DNA of 64,000 nt, taken from NCBI RefSeq assembly GCF_030063135.1, contig NZ_JASISO010000007.1, forward strand, positions 1 through 64,000, written 5' to 3'. Source of the stretch: Streptomyces sp. G-G2. Its GTDB lineage: Bacteria; Actinomycetota; Actinomycetes; Streptomycetales; Streptomycetaceae. Under the pieces are notes generated by a model. It made no database searches. It saw only the letters and a list, made by a program, of their open reading frames with translations, and was not told the DNA's origin. Positions 41,786 to 49,953 of the stretch are shown here, in pieces. Each line of letters starts with the position of its first letter. Positions within the stretch are counted from its first letter, which is position 1. Made by a program: the position numbers and the translations under genes.

Positions 41786-42562
41786 TCAGGGAAGCTGCGG
41801 GCGGACCGCCGCCCAGGCGTCCACGGCCGTGCCCAGCGGGTCGTGCTGCGCCAGGTGGCGCCGGGCCAGCGCGAGCCAGGGCAGCAGGTTCTTGATCCGG
41901 CGCAGGTGCAGGATGCGGGACTTGGGCAGCTCCCGCCAGGAACGGGCCTCGCGCGCGGCCTCCTCGGGGGTCACGTCGATCAGGGCCAGCAGGTCCCGGC
42001 ACAGCTCCGCCGGATCACCGCCGGGGCCGGGCCCGAACTGCTGGATGAGGTAACCCCGTACGGACGCCTCCTCGGCAGCGGCCACCAGCGCGTCCTCCCC
42101 CGTCCACGCGGCCTTGCGCCGGGTCGCGGCCACCGCCACCCGGCCCCAGCGCAGCCGTACCTCGTCCGGCAGCCAGTCGGCCTGCGCCCGGCCCACCGCC
42201 AGGGCCCGCAGCTCCAGCGGGCGGGGTTCGTCGTCCAGCGGCGGACCGGTGGCCAGCCAGGCCTCCAGTTCACCGAGCGTGTGCCCGTCGGGCGGCACCG
42301 AGGTCAGCACCTGCCCCCGGGTGAGCAGGGCGACCACCGCTCCCGTCAGGTGCACCTTCGCCACGTGCCCGGCGTCGAAGAAGCCCACGGCGCGCCCGTA
42401 CCGCTCGATCCGGCGCAGGCCGAGCCTCGACTCCCCCGCCGCGTAGACCTGTCCGGCCCGCGCCACGCCGCCTATGCAGCGTACGACGCACACTCCACCG
42501 GACACGTCCGCCTCTTCGACGGAGTACACCTGCAACTCGGCGATCGACACCCCGGCCCCCAT
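41786..42562 (-). CDS. Protein with EF-Tu domain-2-like N-terminus
   Basis: The 258-residue protein is unannotated to me. Its first 100 residues follow the beta-barrel pattern of translation-factor domain 2: VSGGVCVVRCIGGVARAGQV, then LRRIERYGRAVGFFDAGHVA and LTGAVVALLTRGQVL. That order matches the sGtVvtGrVxxGxvxxGd ... aGdxvgl.l.g....ixrGdvl pattern of EF-Tu. No GTPase domain is present. The rest is helical (ARRHLAQHDPLGTAVDAWAA). The ATG at 42562 or a GTG at 42550 could be the start. It lies just downstream of the toxin operon. Confidence 0.5.
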   Translation of the reverse strand: MGAGVSIAELQVYSVEEADVSGGVCVVRCIGGVARAGQVYAAGESRLGLRRIERYGRAVGFFDAGHVAKVHLTGAVVALLTRGQVLTSVPPDGHTLGELEAWLATGPPLDDEPRPLELRALAVGRAQADWLPDEVRLRWGRVAVAATRRKAAWTGEDALVAAAEEASVRGYLIQQFGPGPGGDPAELCRDLLALIDVTPEEAAREARSWRELPKSRILHLRRIKNLLPWLALARRHLAQHDPLGTAVDAWAAVRPQLP

Positions 42563-42609
42563 TCCCCGGCGGCACGCTACCGCGTCACCGGCCGGTCGGC
42601 CCGTCTCCT

Positions 42610-42726
42610 TCACGTGACCGGACACAGTTCGCCGTCGTAGCCGACGGTGCGCCGCGCACCGTCGGGGGCGGTCCGGGCGGCGACCAGGTCGAAGAGGGTG
42701 ACGGCGCCAGCAGCAGCCCGCGGCAC
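42610..42726 (-). pseudogene. RHS/YD-repeat remnant downstream of the toxin operon
   Basis: Directly after the acetyltransferase gene the minus strand reads in frame VTLFDLVAARTAPDGARRTV then GYDGELCPVT and stop. This matches THFDLLAARTGPDGVRHTY of the RHS toxin encoded at 46200-46270, and the DNA is also alike (CGGTCCGGGCGGCGA is shared). It is a fragment from the middle of an RHS repeat domain, so an RHS gene or cassette was once larger here. Confidence 0.72.
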
Positions 42727-43716
42727 TCAGACCTCGCCCGGTTCCTCCAGCACCAGCCGGATCTCCGTCACGCGGTACCCGGCCCGGTCGAAGGCAGCGG
42801 CCATCGGGGAGTTGACGGTATCGGTGGTGGCCGTGATCCGGTTGGCGCCCTCGCCCGCGTGGAAGCGGGTGATCTCGCCGAGGATCTCGTCGATCAGGCC
42901 CTGGCCGCGCCGTTCGGGTACGACGCCCAGGTAGCCGACGTTGCGGTGGTAGGGCGTCCGGGAAGGGATCGCCATGCCCGCCAGCTCGCCGCCGGGCAGG
43001 TGGGCGAGCCGCCACCAGGAGCGCTCACCCGGGCAGTCCCGGTAGTACTCCAGGTCCTCCCGGGCCACGGTCAGGGCGTCCTGGGAACGGAGTTCGGTCT
43101 GCGTGTGCAGGTCCAGGCTGCCTTGCGAGAGCCGGGCGAACGCGTCGAGGAACTCCTCGTCCGTGCCTTCCCGGAACACCAGCCGACCCGGCGCCGGCGC
43201 GGCCGGTCCGGCGGGCTCCTCCACGGCGGGCCCGTCCCCGGTGCTCGCGTCCCCCGGGGTCCATTCGTAGCGCAGCCGCTCGACCACGCTGGTCAGGCCC
43301 ACGCGCCGGGCGGCCTCCCGGCGCCAGTCGACCGCGGCCATCAGCGCGGGATCGGTCCGCCATGCGCGGGGCAGGGAGACGTTGTAGAGCGGCCGGTTGC
43401 CGAAGGCCGTGTGCCCGGCCGCCAGCAGCTCCGCCGCCAGCGCCGTCGGGTCGGCAACCTCGGGCCGCACCTGGAGGCAGTCCAGGGCGAGCGGCCGCTC
43501 GCTGTCGGTCCGCCCCCACCACAGGGCGCGGGCCAGGATCCGGCCGTCCTCGTCCTCGGCGTACCAGGTCCACTCGGGCCGCATCCGGTGCTCGGCGAGT
43601 TCCGCGCGGACCTGTCCGGCGTCCAGGGCCGCCACCGGCTCGGCCGGACCGCCGGCCGGGTAGCCGACGGCCCGCTCCAGAGCGGCCGGGTCGTCGGCTG
43701 CGGAGCGCGTGCGCAT
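42727..43716 (-). CDS. GNAT-family acetyltransferase
   Basis: The 329-residue protein has two GNAT-like halves. The C-terminal half carries the acetyl-CoA motif VGYLGVVPERRGQGLIDEIL and the closing TTDTVNSPMAAAFDRAGYRV. The N-terminal half (about 20-150) resembles a degenerate GNAT fold. A GGAGG lies ten bases before the ATG. It starts five bases after the stop of the candidate immunity gene, so it belongs to the RHS operon. It might modify the toxin, a target or an unrelated substrate. Confidence 0.85.
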   Translation of the reverse strand: MRTRSAADDPAALERAVGYPAGGPAEPVAALDAGQVRAELAEHRMRPEWTWYAEDEDGRILARALWWGRTDSERPLALDCLQVRPEVADPTALAAELLAAGHTAFGNRPLYNVSLPRAWRTDPALMAAVDWRREAARRVGLTSVVERLRYEWTPGDASTGDGPAVEEPAGPAAPAPGRLVFREGTDEEFLDAFARLSQGSLDLHTQTELRSQDALTVAREDLEYYRDCPGERSWWRLAHLPGGELAGMAIPSRTPYHRNVGYLGVVPERRGQGLIDEILGEITRFHAGEGANRITATTDTVNSPMAAAFDRAGYRVTEIRLVLEEPGEV

Positions 43717-43721
43717 CCGCG

Positions 43722-44135
43722 TCACCTCCAGGTCCGCGCGTCCCGGACCACACCGGCTTCCAGGTCCAGCCGGCTCTGGAAGTCCCCCGACCGCGTGGCG
43801 ATGACCAGCAGCGGCAGGCCCTCGGAGTCCGGGAAGGCGCTGTAGAACCCGAACACCGCGTTCGGGTCCGACAGCAGACCCTCCGGCGGGCTCAGCCGGA
43901 GCCGCTCGGTGCCGTCCGCGCGGTAGACGACGGCGTTGTCCTTCGGGGTGAAGGGCTTGGTGTCCAGTGCCTCGACCACCAGCACCAGTGTCTCGCCGTC
44001 CCGCGTCCACGTCATCACGGACTGCGGCGGCTTCGGGTGGTGCTTCTCGACCACGGCCCCGCCGTCGCCCCCGCGCCAGCGGACCGTGCTCTCGCCCGCC
44101 GTCCAGATGACCGTCACTTCCGGTTCCTGCGTCAT
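43722..44135 (-). CDS. Candidate immunity protein for the RHS toxin
   Basis: The 137-residue soluble protein begins MTQEPEVTVIWTAGESTVRW and has a predominantly beta pattern with LRLSPPEGLLSDPNAVFGFY. It has no recognisable domain. Its ATG overlaps the RHS toxin stop by one base (TAATG), and immunity genes of polymorphic toxins sit in exactly this place. Function as the antidote to the C-terminal toxin domain is an inference from position. Confidence 0.65.
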   Translation of the reverse strand: MTQEPEVTVIWTAGESTVRWRGGDGGAVVEKHHPKPPQSVMTWTRDGETLVLVVEALDTKPFTPKDNAVVYRADGTERLRLSPPEGLLSDPNAVFGFYSAFPDSEGLPLLVIATRSGDFQSRLDLEAGVVRDARTWR

Positions 44136-47100
44136 TACTTGGGAATCTCCACGGGAGGGCCGACTGGGATCAGCCGGGCTCGGTCTTCGTAGTTCAGGAT
44201 CTCCAGCTGACTGACGCCGCCGGGCAGATGCCCGAGCGAGGGGTCCGTCTGGGGACCGATGATGCTCTCCTGGATCCGGATGGGATCACCGCTGTCCGGG
44301 AAGCGGTACCGCTGGAGCATCGAGACATCGTCCTTCCAGTCGGTACGGATGGCCAGCTGATCGCGTACGAACTGCTGGTTGGGCACGTCCTCGAACGTAC
44401 CGAACCCACCGGGGCTGGTGCCGGGCTGGCCCTTGGAGAGCACCATGTTGAACTCCTCACCCGGTTGCGCCAGCCGTGAGGTGATCGGAGTGCCGTACAT
44501 GTTCGGGGGTTCGCGCTCGGCCTTGGGCAGGGCCAACTGCTCCTTGGGCGCCGCCTTGCAGCCGCTCAGGCCCAGCGGGTCGGCCCACACCAGCGGGTTG
44601 CTGACGTACGCCATCGGGTTGGGGGACGGGGTCAGGCCCAGCGGGTCCGACGTCAGGTAGCGCGCCGTCTCCGGGTCGTAGGTCCGGAAGTAGTTGTGGT
44701 GGAGACCGGTCTCCGGGTCGTAGTACTGACCGGGAAAACGCAGGGGCGTGTAGGCCGAGGCGTCCCGGTTCCAGCTCGTCGCGCCCCACACCGTCGACCG
44801 GGTGCGCCACGCGAGGGCGCCCTCCTCGTCGATCATCTCCGTCGGGGTGCCGACGAGGTCCGTGACGATGGCGAAGAACCGGCTGTCGATCTCCGCCTGC
44901 GGGACCTCCTCCCACGCCTGCGGCTCCCCCGTCCCGGCGGCCGGCCGGATGGATTCCACCTGGGTGAGCGGGTGCAGACCGGCGTGCGTCCAGCTGAGGG
45001 TGACCTCGTGCGGGCTGTCCCGGACGTGAGTCGTCTGCTCGACGAGGGTGGTGCCGTCCCACGTGAAGCGGGTCTCCTCAAGGACCACGGGGTGTGTTTC
45101 ACGTGAAACAGCGGTTTCACGTGAAACATCGGCCCCGGCGAGCCGCTGCTTGGCGGTACGCCGCCCCAGCGCGTCGTACCGGTAGCACCAGCGCGTCCCG
45201 TCCGGGGTGGTCACCTCGGCAAGCCGGTCGTCCGCGTCCCAGACGTAGCGCCAGGTGTCGGGCTTGCGGGAGAGCCGGGTGCGCTGCCGCAGCACCACCC
45301 GGCCCTGGGCGTCGTGCTCGTAGCGGACCCGGCCCGCGCGGGTGATCCGGGTTCCGGTGTACTCGCGTTCACCCGCCGCGTCGGCGCCCGGGTGGTCCTG
45401 CGGCCAGTCGGCGGACGTCTGGTTGCCCGCCTCGTCGTAGGCGTAGCGCTCCGACCAGGAAGCGGCGTCCACCCCGGTGACCCGGGCGGCGGCGTCCAGG
45501 GTGAAGCTGCGCGGGCCCGTCGCCTCGTCGTCGATCCCCAGCAGGTTGCCGTCGGCCCGGTAGGTGTAGCCGCGGCGCTGGAGGGTCCGCTGGTCCGACC
45601 CGGTGATGTGCCGGGTGGTGAGCCGTCCCGCGGGGTCGAAGGTGTGGTGCAGGACGGTGTTCTCGCCGATGCGCCGGGTCAGTTCACGGCCCGCCGCGTC
45701 CCGCTCGAAGGCGAGGGTCCGGCCGGAGGCGGTCAGCCCGGTGCAGTGACCCGCCGCGTCGTAGGTCCAGCGGGTCTCCGCCCCGGCGGGCGTCGTCCGG
45801 GCCACCGGCCGGCTCAGCTCGTCGTACGCGTAGCGGACCACCCGCCCGTCCACGTGCTCCTCGGCCAGCCGGCCGTGCCGGTCACGGATGCGGACCAGCG
45901 TGGTCCCGTCGGCCGAGGTCGCCGCCGCGGGCAGGTCGAAGACGTCGTACTCGAAGGTCGCCGTACCGTCCGGGGAGGTCTTGCGGACGATCCGGCCGAG
46001 CACGTCGCGCTCGTAGCCGATCTCCTCACCGAGTGCGTTCACCCGGGAGGAGAGCCGCCCGGTCGGGTCGTAGGCATAGCTCAGGGTCCGGCCGTCGAAG
46101 TCCGCCTCGGAGACCAGCCGGCCCGCCGCGTCGTAGGTGTACTCCCAGCTCAGGCCCTGGGGATTGCGTACGCCTGTCAGGCGCAGTCCCGCGTCGTAGG
46201 CGTACGTGTGGCGCACCCCGTCGGGGCCGGTCCGGGCGGCGAGGAGGTCGAAGTGGGTGTACTCGAAGCGGGTCACCCCACCCGACGGATCGGTGAAGAC
46301 CGTGCAGTTGCCCTCACCGTCGTACTGCCAGGTCCGCTCGCTGCCGTCCGGGTCCACCCGGCGGGCGGGCCTGCCCTCGGTGGTCCACTCCATGACGGTC
46401 ACCCCGCCGAGCGGATCGGTGACCCGGACGGGGCGCCCGAAGGCGTCCCGCTCGAAGCGGGTGACGGCGCCCAGCGGATCCGTGACGGTGAGCGGCAGGC
46501 CCGCCGCGTCACAGGTGCTGCGGGTGACGGCGCCGAGCGGGTTGGTGACCGCAGTGAGATGGCCCCGCTCGTCGTACGCGAAGGACGTCACCGCACCCGT
46601 CGAGGTGATGAGCGACGTGCGGTTTCCGCGTTCGTCGTACGTCTGGCGGACGACGGTGCCGTCGGCGTTCGCCACCCGGGTCGGCAGGCCCAGTGCGTCG
46701 TACTCGGTGCCCGCCGCCCGTCCGTCCGGGCGGACCGACCGGACGATCCGGCCGGACGCGTCGTACTCCTGCGCGGAGGTCGCACCGAGGGCGTCCGTGC
46801 GGGAGGCCGGACGCCCGTGGCGGTCGTAGGTGTAGCGGGTGACGGCGCCGAGCGGGTCGATCTCCGCGACCACCCGGCGCCGGTCGTCGATCAGGTAGCG
46901 GCGGGTGGCCCCGGCCGCGGTGGTCACGCTGGTGACCCGGTGACCGGTCGCCGGGTCGAGCCCGTCGTAGTCGAGGGTCAGGACGAGGTGTCCCTCGCTG
47001 CCGCCTTCGGCGACGCAGCGGTCCCGGTCGTCGTAGGCGTAGTCGTAGCGGCTGTCGTTGGTGTCGGTCCAGGAGGTGATCCGGCCGCGTTCGTCGTAGC

Positions 47101-48901
47101 TGAACCGCAGGGGCAGGCCGCAGGAGTTGGTGACCTCGGTCAGGTGGCCGGAGGTGTAGCCGTACCCGAGGATCCGCGGACCGCCGGTCAGGTGCAGGGC
47201 CGTGATCCGGCCCCCGGCCGTCTCGAAGGCCAGGTGATAGCCCCCGCTGTGGGCCATGCCGAGGGGGGCGCCCTGGGCGTCGTACTCGAAGGTGATGAAG
47301 TTGCCGTTGCGGTCGGCGAGTTCCACGATCGGAGCGAGCCCGTCCCCGCCGCCGTCCAGCGGCTGGACGAACCGGCGGACCTGCCCGGAGACCGGATCGG
47401 TCAGCGTGTAGTCACCGTCCGGAGTGCGCTCCAGCGGACGGAGCGGACCGGTGACCGGCAGCACCGGAACACCCGGCGCCGGGTGCGGGTACCCGATGAG
47501 GAGGCCGTCCTCCGCGACCAGGACCACGCCCTCGGCGTCGATCTCCAGGTGCTGGTCGGCCGTACTGCTCCAGGAGGGCCCGAACCAGCGGCCCGCCGTG
47601 TACCCGGACTCCGCGCGGCGGTTGAAGACCAGCGGGAGCGCGCCCGGGAGCACCACGTCGGTCTGCGGGAGGTACATCCGCCCGGTGGCGAGGTCCACCG
47701 GGTCGGTACCGCCCGTGGTCCGCTCCCCGTCCGGTGTCTTGTGCAGGTCCGGGCCTTCCCCCGTGAGGGCCTTGCGGCCGGGGCCCGTCGGTATGTCCTC
47801 CGCGAGCTTGGCGGCCGTTCCGGCCTTCTTCGCCAGCCCCAGGCCCTTGGTGCCGATGAGCTCCGGCAGCAGCTTGCCGACGCCCTCGGAGGGGTCCTTC
47901 ATGAACTGGTCGAGCATCTGCTTGCCCGCGCCCATGGGGTCGTTGACCATCGTGACCAGCCCGGCTGCGGTCGAGTTCAGGCTCGTCGCGTACTCGGCGG
48001 GATGGGTCAGGTTGTACGGGTCCGTCGGGTTGACCGAGCGGACGAAGTTCACCAGACCCGCCGTGCCCTTGATCACCCCGCCGGTCAGATGCGTCTTGGC
48101 GATGTCCACGTACTGCATGCCGTCGCCGAACTGCTCACCGTACGAGGGCTTCGGCGGGGCCGCGTCCCGGGCCGCGCCGACGGCGATGCGCGCGGTCTCC
48201 GCCACCTCGTTGCGCTGACGCCGGGCATCGTCGAGCTTGTCCTGGGCCGCCTTCGCGAGCGCCGTACCCGGATCGGTGAAGGCCCCCGGCTTCGGCGGCA
48301 GGGTCCCCTTCTTCGCGTCCACGGCGTCGTTGTAGGTGTCGACCTGCTTGTTGTAGGCGGCGCGCGCGTCGGTCGAGGCCTTCTTGGCCGCGTTGTAGTC
48401 GGCCAGGGCCTCCTTGGCCCGCCCCTGCGCCCACTCCACCGTCTCGGCGAAACCGCCCATCGCGACGGCGGCCTTGCCGAAGGACTCGGCCGCCTTGAAC
48501 CAGCGCGGCGGTTCCTTCGCCACCGACTCCCGGAAGGCATCGACCGTCTTGCCCTTGAGCCCGTCGGAGTCCATGCCCTTGAGCCCGCCGCCGACCTTGT
48601 CGAAGGCGGCCTTGAAGTCGTGCAGATGGGCGGCCTGCGCGCGGATCTTCGAGACGCTGCCGTAGACCAGCTTGGTGGGGTCCTCGGTCTGCCCGAGTTC
48701 CATCTCGGCGACGTCCGCGCCCAGTTGGTTCGCGGCCGAGCGGCTCTTGTCACGGATCCAGTCGCCCGCGTCCTCCAGACCGACCTTGTCGGCCAGCCCG
48801 GCGACCTTGTCACCGGTCCATTCGATGGCGTCGCCGACGTCCTCGGTCCGGTCCTCGACCCAGTCCTCGACCGAATCCGGAATGAAGTCCCCGAGCCCCA
48901 T
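44135..48901 (-). CDS. RHS-repeat polymorphic toxin with ESX-type N-terminal region
   Basis: This 1588-residue protein has three parts. Residues about 1-400 form a helical ESX/LXG-like leader (MGLGDFIPDSVEDWVEDRTE, then a long Ala/Lys-rich coiled region). About 400-1448 are an RHS shell: GGTDPVDLATGRMYLPQTDV marks its start, many YD repeats (YDERGRITSWTD type) follow, and RYLTSDPLGL closes it. Residues 1449-1588 are a C-terminal toxin tail with PPNMYGTPITSRLAQPGEEF and PGGFGTFEDVPNQQFVRD, whose activity I cannot name. Two parS sites lie within the shell at residues 1258-1269. It is coupled to the WXG100-like gene before it and to the immunity candidate after it, one base of overlap each. Confidence 0.92.
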   Translation of the reverse strand: MGLGDFIPDSVEDWVEDRTEDVGDAIEWTGDKVAGLADKVGLEDAGDWIRDKSRSAANQLGADVAEMELGQTEDPTKLVYGSVSKIRAQAAHLHDFKAAFDKVGGGLKGMDSDGLKGKTVDAFRESVAKEPPRWFKAAESFGKAAVAMGGFAETVEWAQGRAKEALADYNAAKKASTDARAAYNKQVDTYNDAVDAKKGTLPPKPGAFTDPGTALAKAAQDKLDDARRQRNEVAETARIAVGAARDAAPPKPSYGEQFGDGMQYVDIAKTHLTGGVIKGTAGLVNFVRSVNPTDPYNLTHPAEYATSLNSTAAGLVTMVNDPMGAGKQMLDQFMKDPSEGVGKLLPELIGTKGLGLAKKAGTAAKLAEDIPTGPGRKALTGEGPDLHKTPDGERTTGGTDPVDLATGRMYLPQTDVVLPGALPLVFNRRAESGYTAGRWFGPSWSSTADQHLEIDAEGVVLVAEDGLLIGYPHPAPGVPVLPVTGPLRPLERTPDGDYTLTDPVSGQVRRFVQPLDGGGDGLAPIVELADRNGNFITFEYDAQGAPLGMAHSGGYHLAFETAGGRITALHLTGGPRILGYGYTSGHLTEVTNSCGLPLRFSYDERGRITSWTDTNDSRYDYAYDDRDRCVAEGGSEGHLVLTLDYDGLDPATGHRVTSVTTAAGATRRYLIDDRRRVVAEIDPLGAVTRYTYDRHGRPASRTDALGATSAQEYDASGRIVRSVRPDGRAAGTEYDALGLPTRVANADGTVVRQTYDERGNRTSLITSTGAVTSFAYDERGHLTAVTNPLGAVTRSTCDAAGLPLTVTDPLGAVTRFERDAFGRPVRVTDPLGGVTVMEWTTEGRPARRVDPDGSERTWQYDGEGNCTVFTDPSGGVTRFEYTHFDLLAARTGPDGVRHTYAYDAGLRLTGVRNPQGLSWEYTYDAAGRLVSEADFDGRTLSYAYDPTGRLSSRVNALGEEIGYERDVLGRIVRKTSPDGTATFEYDVFDLPAAATSADGTTLVRIRDRHGRLAEEHVDGRVVRYAYDELSRPVARTTPAGAETRWTYDAAGHCTGLTASGRTLAFERDAAGRELTRRIGENTVLHHTFDPAGRLTTRHITGSDQRTLQRRGYTYRADGNLLGIDDEATGPRSFTLDAAARVTGVDAASWSERYAYDEAGNQTSADWPQDHPGADAAGEREYTGTRITRAGRVRYEHDAQGRVVLRQRTRLSRKPDTWRYVWDADDRLAEVTTPDGTRWCYRYDALGRRTAKQRLAGADVSRETAVSRETHPVVLEETRFTWDGTTLVEQTTHVRDSPHEVTLSWTHAGLHPLTQVESIRPAAGTGEPQAWEEVPQAEIDSRFFAIVTDLVGTPTEMIDEEGALAWRTRSTVWGATSWNRDASAYTPLRFPGQYYDPETGLHHNYFRTYDPETARYLTSDPLGLTPSPNPMAYVSNPLVWADPLGLSGCKAAPKEQLALPKAEREPPNMYGTPITSRLAQPGEEFNMVLSKGQPGTSPGGFGTFEDVPNQQFVRDQLAIRTDWKDDVSMLQRYRFPDSGDPIRIQESIIGPQTDPSLGHLPGGVSQLEILNYEDRARLIPVGPPVEIPK
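45095..45110. promoter_or_regulatory. parS site 1 (ParB binding, perfect consensus)
   Basis: TGTTTCACGTGAAACA is a perfect match to the Streptomyces parS consensus, a fully palindromic 16-mer. It lies inside the RHS toxin gene and codes for part of VSRETAVSRET. ParB loads on such sites near the origin to organise chromosome segregation. Confidence 0.93.
45113..45128. promoter_or_regulatory. parS site 2 (ParB binding)
   Basis: GGTTTCACGTGAAACA carries the full 14-base parS core GTTTCACGTGAAAC, two bases after site 1. Only the outermost base differs from site 1. Two parS sites this close form a paired element within the toxin gene. Confidence 0.92.
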
Positions 48902-49467
48902 TACCTACCGCCCCCGTCGCCCGTGACCTGATCCACCATGTCCTTGAGCGACCCGATCTTCCCCGTGGTCACCAACCTGTCCCCGGTCTCCGACCAGGTC
49001 TTCTTGATGTCCTCACCACTCTTCGCGAAGGACTCGGCACTGAAATCGGGCCGGTACACGTCCGCCCGGAAAATATCCCCCCAGGCCTTGTTCTCGATCT
49101 CGTCCTCACTGGCATGCGGATTCCCGTACGCCGAGTTCGCGGCGACCTTGAACGCCCCCTGGACGTACTGGTCCTCCTCCCACAGCGTCCCCGCCGAAAT
49201 ACCCAACGCCTGAGCCAGCGAGCTCGCATCCTGGATCAGGGAGCGCACACCCCACTCCCAGCTCTCGCAGAAATCCTCGAATTCCTTCGCCAGCCCCGCA
49301 TGCCCGGCCTCCATACCGGTCATCGACAACGCGCTGAACCCGGCGCCCATCGACGCCCCACCCGCATCCGCACCCGACTCCCGCAACTCACCCACAGCGG
49401 CCCGCAGACCGTCCTGCACCTTCTGCACGGCCTCCGGCGCGACCGCGAGATCCTTGTCCCCGCTCAC
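48901..49467 (-). CDS. WXG100-like partner protein of the RHS toxin operon
   Basis: The 188-residue protein begins MSGDKDLAVAPEAVQKVQDG and has two long helices around a turn at FEDFCESWEWGVRSLIQDAS, where a Trp-Glu-Trp-Gly replaces the classic WXG. The C-terminal part ends in a helix with KSGEDIKKTWSETGDRLVTT. The GTG start overlaps the SseB-like stop (GTGA), and its own stop overlaps the RHS start (TAATG). It is a likely export adaptor for the toxin. Confidence 0.75.
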   Translation of the reverse strand: MSGDKDLAVAPEAVQKVQDGLRAAVGELRESGADAGGASMGAGFSALSMTGMEAGHAGLAKEFEDFCESWEWGVRSLIQDASSLAQALGISAGTLWEEDQYVQGAFKVAANSAYGNPHASEDEIENKAWGDIFRADVYRPDFSAESFAKSGEDIKKTWSETGDRLVTTGKIGSLKDMVDQVTGDGGGR

Positions 49468-49865
49468 ACCGACACCGCCACCGCATCCGGCACGATCCCC
49501 ACGACCGGCGGAAAGAGCATCGAGCCCTCCGGGTCGGCGACGTTGACGGCGACACCTGTCGGGCCCTCGGCCCCGGGCACCACCGCGTCGACCAGCCGGG
49601 CCCCGAGGATCGCGAGGTACTCCCACTCGCGGTCCTCCTCGTCCCGGGCGAGCGCGAAGCGCGCCAGGGCCTCCTCGTCCGTGAAGGCGTAGATCCAGCG
49701 GACGCCGCCCCGCTCACCCGACATCAGGGCGCCGTCGGCGAGGGGAGCGAGCAGTACCGTGCGCCGGAATTCACCGAGCAAACGGTGTGAATGCCCGGAT
49801 CCGCCCCGCAAGGCGGATATTTCCTCGGTCAGTCCCATGTTCCGTAGCCCCGTTCCCAGAGGCAT
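49464..49865 (-). CDS. SseB-like small protein at the head of the toxin operon
   Basis: The 133-residue protein has the SseB N-terminal pattern: LGEFRRTVLLAPLADGALMS, GVRWIYAFTDEEALARFALA and a strand-rich end VGIVPDAVAVSV. It is the first gene of the operon, coupled to the WXG100-like gene. The ATG at 49865 has GGGGGCGACC upstream; an in-frame ATG at 49838 is an alternative. SseB-like proteins recur with ESX-type toxins, as at 18198-18659, but a mechanism is not known to me. Confidence 0.72.
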   Translation of the reverse strand: MPLGTGLRNMGLTEEISALRGGSGHSHRLLGEFRRTVLLAPLADGALMSGERGGVRWIYAFTDEEALARFALARDEEDREWEYLAILGARLVDAVVPGAEGPTGVAVNVADPEGSMLFPPVVGIVPDAVAVSV

Positions 49866-49953
49866 GGGTCGCCCCCGATTCGCACACGTTACTCAGCACC
49901 GATGGCCGGCCACCCGCGGGGGTGGCCGGCCATCGGTGACGTGCGCCGGTCGG

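Noticed and set aside
38019..42053. Plus-strand frame of 1344 codons
   Set aside because: It spans the inhibitor, protease, secreted-protein and further genes on the other strand and shows no domain; it is a shadow.
42610..42618. TTCACGTGACC as a third parS
   Set aside because: Only the central CACGTGA and one flank match; the right half-site (AAAC) is missing.
45314..48931. Plus-strand frame of 1205 codons
   Set aside because: It is antisense to the RHS toxin, whose YD repeats are unmistakable.
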